Origin: Brevibacterium pigmentatum | GTDB lineage: Bacteria > Actinomycetota > Actinomycetes > Actinomycetales > Brevibacteriaceae | Length of the DNA stretch: 64,000 nt | Reading direction: 5' to 3' | Assembly: GCF_011617465.1 (NCBI RefSeq) | Contig: NZ_CP050153.1 | Span: 620,001 to 684,000, forward strand | Part shown: piece after piece, positions 63,048 through 64,000 of the stretch | Numbering within the stretch: the stretch's first letter is position 1 | Layout of the letters: every line of letters begins with the position of its first letter | The notes under the pieces: generated by a model | The model's input: only the letters and a program-made list of their open reading frames with translations | What the model was told of the DNA's origin: nothing | Database searches by the model: none | Made by a program: the position numbers and the translations under genes

Positions 63048-64000
63048 ATGGCCAACGACACCTCGACCGAGACCGTGGTGGCAGCGGAAGACGAATACAT
63101 CCCCAGCGGCGAAGAGCTGGAGATGAGCGGAGGCACACCTCCGCGCAAGGCCAAGCACTTCTGGCCCTCGGTCAAACGCCTGTTCGGGCTGATGGCCAGC
63201 GAGAAGAAGGGCATGATCGTCGTCGTCGCCCTCGTCGTCGGCTCCGTCGTCCTCACCGTGATCGCTCCCAAGGTCCTCGGCAAGGCGATGGACGTCGTCT
63301 ACTCCGGAATCATCGGTGCGCAGCTGCCCGCGGGCGCGAACATCGACGACATCATCGCCGGGGCGCGCGCCGAAGGCCGTGACGACTTCGCCGACATGCT
63401 CGCCACCGCCGAGGTGGTGCCCGGGCAGGGAATCGACTTCACGGCGCTCGGTCAGATCATCATCGCCGTCCTGCTCATGTACCTCGTGGCCTCGATGCTC
63501 ATGTGGGCGCAGGGTTACATCCTCAACGCCCTGGTCATGCGCGTCGTCTACCTACTGCGTGAGGACATCGAACGCAAGATCAACCGTCTGTCGCTGCGAT
63601 ACTTCGACACCCGGCAGCGCGGCGACGTGATGTCGCGAGTGACCAACGACGTCGACAACATCCAACAGGCCCTGCAGCAGGCGTTCTCCCAGCTCGTGCA
63701 GTCGGCGCTGACGATCATCGGCATCGGCGTGATGATGTTCATCGTGTCCTGGCAGCTCGCGCTGCTGGCTCTCATCGCTCTGCCGCTGTCGGCGATCATC
63801 GCCGGCGCCATCGGAACCCGGTCGCAGAAGCTGTTCAAGGCGCAGTGGAAGCACACCGGTGAGGTCAACGGGCACGTCGAAGAATCGTTCTCCGGCCTCG
63901 ACATCGTCAGAGCCTTCGGCCGTGACGAGGTCATGCTCGAGGAGTTCGACCGTCGCAACGAATCCCTGTACAAGGCGTCGGCGGGAGCACAGTTCGTCTC
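63048..64000 (+). CDS. ABC exporter half-transporter, subunit 2 (truncated by window end)
   Basis: The first 317 residues of the partner of the preceding gene; the ATPase domain lies beyond the window. A polar N-terminus (MANDTSTETVVAAEDEYIPS) precedes TM1 (MIVVVALVVGSVVLTVIAPK). An extracellular insert of about 60 residues follows before TM2 (PAGANIDDIIAGARAEGRDD), longer than in simple half-transporters and typical of the second subunit in this branch. RYFDTRQRGDVMSRVTNDVD is the conserved coupling region. ATG 63048 has GAAGAGG about 11 bases upstream. Confidence 0.88.
   Translation, partial: MANDTSTETVVAAEDEYIPSGEELEMSGGTPPRKAKHFWPSVKRLFGLMASEKKGMIVVVALVVGSVVLTVIAPKVLGKAMDVVYSGIIGAQLPAGANIDDIIAGARAEGRDDFADMLATAEVVPGQGIDFTALGQIIIAVLLMYLVASMLMWAQGYILNALVMRVVYLLREDIERKINRLSLRYFDTRQRGDVMSRVTNDVDNIQQALQQAFSQLVQSALTIIGIGVMMFIVSWQLALLALIALPLSAIIAGAIGTRSQKLFKAQWKHTGEVNGHVEESFSGLDIVRAFGRDEVMLEEFDRRNESLYKASAGAQFV

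Noticed and set aside
61319..63283. 654-codon minus-strand frame opposite the ABC exporter
   Set aside because: His/Asp-rich shadow frame typical of antisense to GC-rich coding DNA; the plus strand encodes a complete ABC protein.

Overview
The window is from a high-GC actinobacterium. Codon use is strongly GC-biased, SD-led and apparently leaderless genes are mixed, the 16S-23S spacers hold no tRNA, and the 16S sequence looks like Brevibacterium (Micrococcales). The genus call comes from recognising the rRNA, not from a database search. Intergenic DNA is short and many genes overlap by 4 bases (ATGA or GTGA), so operons are easy to read.

Layout. 1-6.5 kb: the end of a DinB/DUF664 protein, then a NarL-type two-component system followed by an ABC exporter (ATPase and FtsX/MacB-type permease). 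6.6-7.9 kb: purA, which carries an apparent one-base frameshift. 8.1-11.2 kb: a tripartite tricarboxylate transporter (TctC-TctB-TctA). 11.2-16 kb: a small hypothetical protein, a DUF1989 protein, arylamine N-acetyltransferase, an AraC regulator and a VOC protein. 14.9-18 kb: a GAF-domain regulator divergent from a flavin monooxygenase with an N-terminal NTF2-like domain. 18.2-20.4 kb: a TetR repressor divergent from a 14-TM MFS pump, with a clear operator between them. 20.6-23.9 kb: a second tripartite tricarboxylate transporter on the minus strand. 24-29.5 kb: oligopeptidase B and a PF04392-type ABC importer. 29.6-31 kb: a TetR regulator plus a paired SMR pump under a palindromic operator. 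31.4-35.2 kb: a BCCT transporter translationally coupled to a choline-sulfatase-like enzyme. 35.5-44.8 kb: a TIGR01777 epimerase, a MetE-like methyltransferase, two tandem paralogous membrane proteins, purL, trhO, and a second, broken TIGR01777 gene.

44.9-58.5 kb is the most unusual part. Two nearly identical 5.9-kb direct repeats each hold a complete rrn operon (promoter, 16S, 23S, 5S, terminator). Between them sits a hipB-hipA toxin-antitoxin module. An IS3-family element lies directly after the second operon. 60-64 kb: a DUF6882-like protein and a heterodimeric ABC exporter, whose second subunit runs off the window.

Themes. (i) At least nine genes have a TANNNT box 6-7 nt before ATG, the signature of leaderless transcription. 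(ii) A GCCGCCTCGGCGA-like motif recurs in intergenic DNA, always in the orientation of rRNA transcription. (iii) Several one-base homopolymer differences (purA, the TIGR01777 pseudogene, the rRNA copies) suggest residual consensus errors. Other inter-copy rRNA differences, including a compensatory helix change in 23S, look real.
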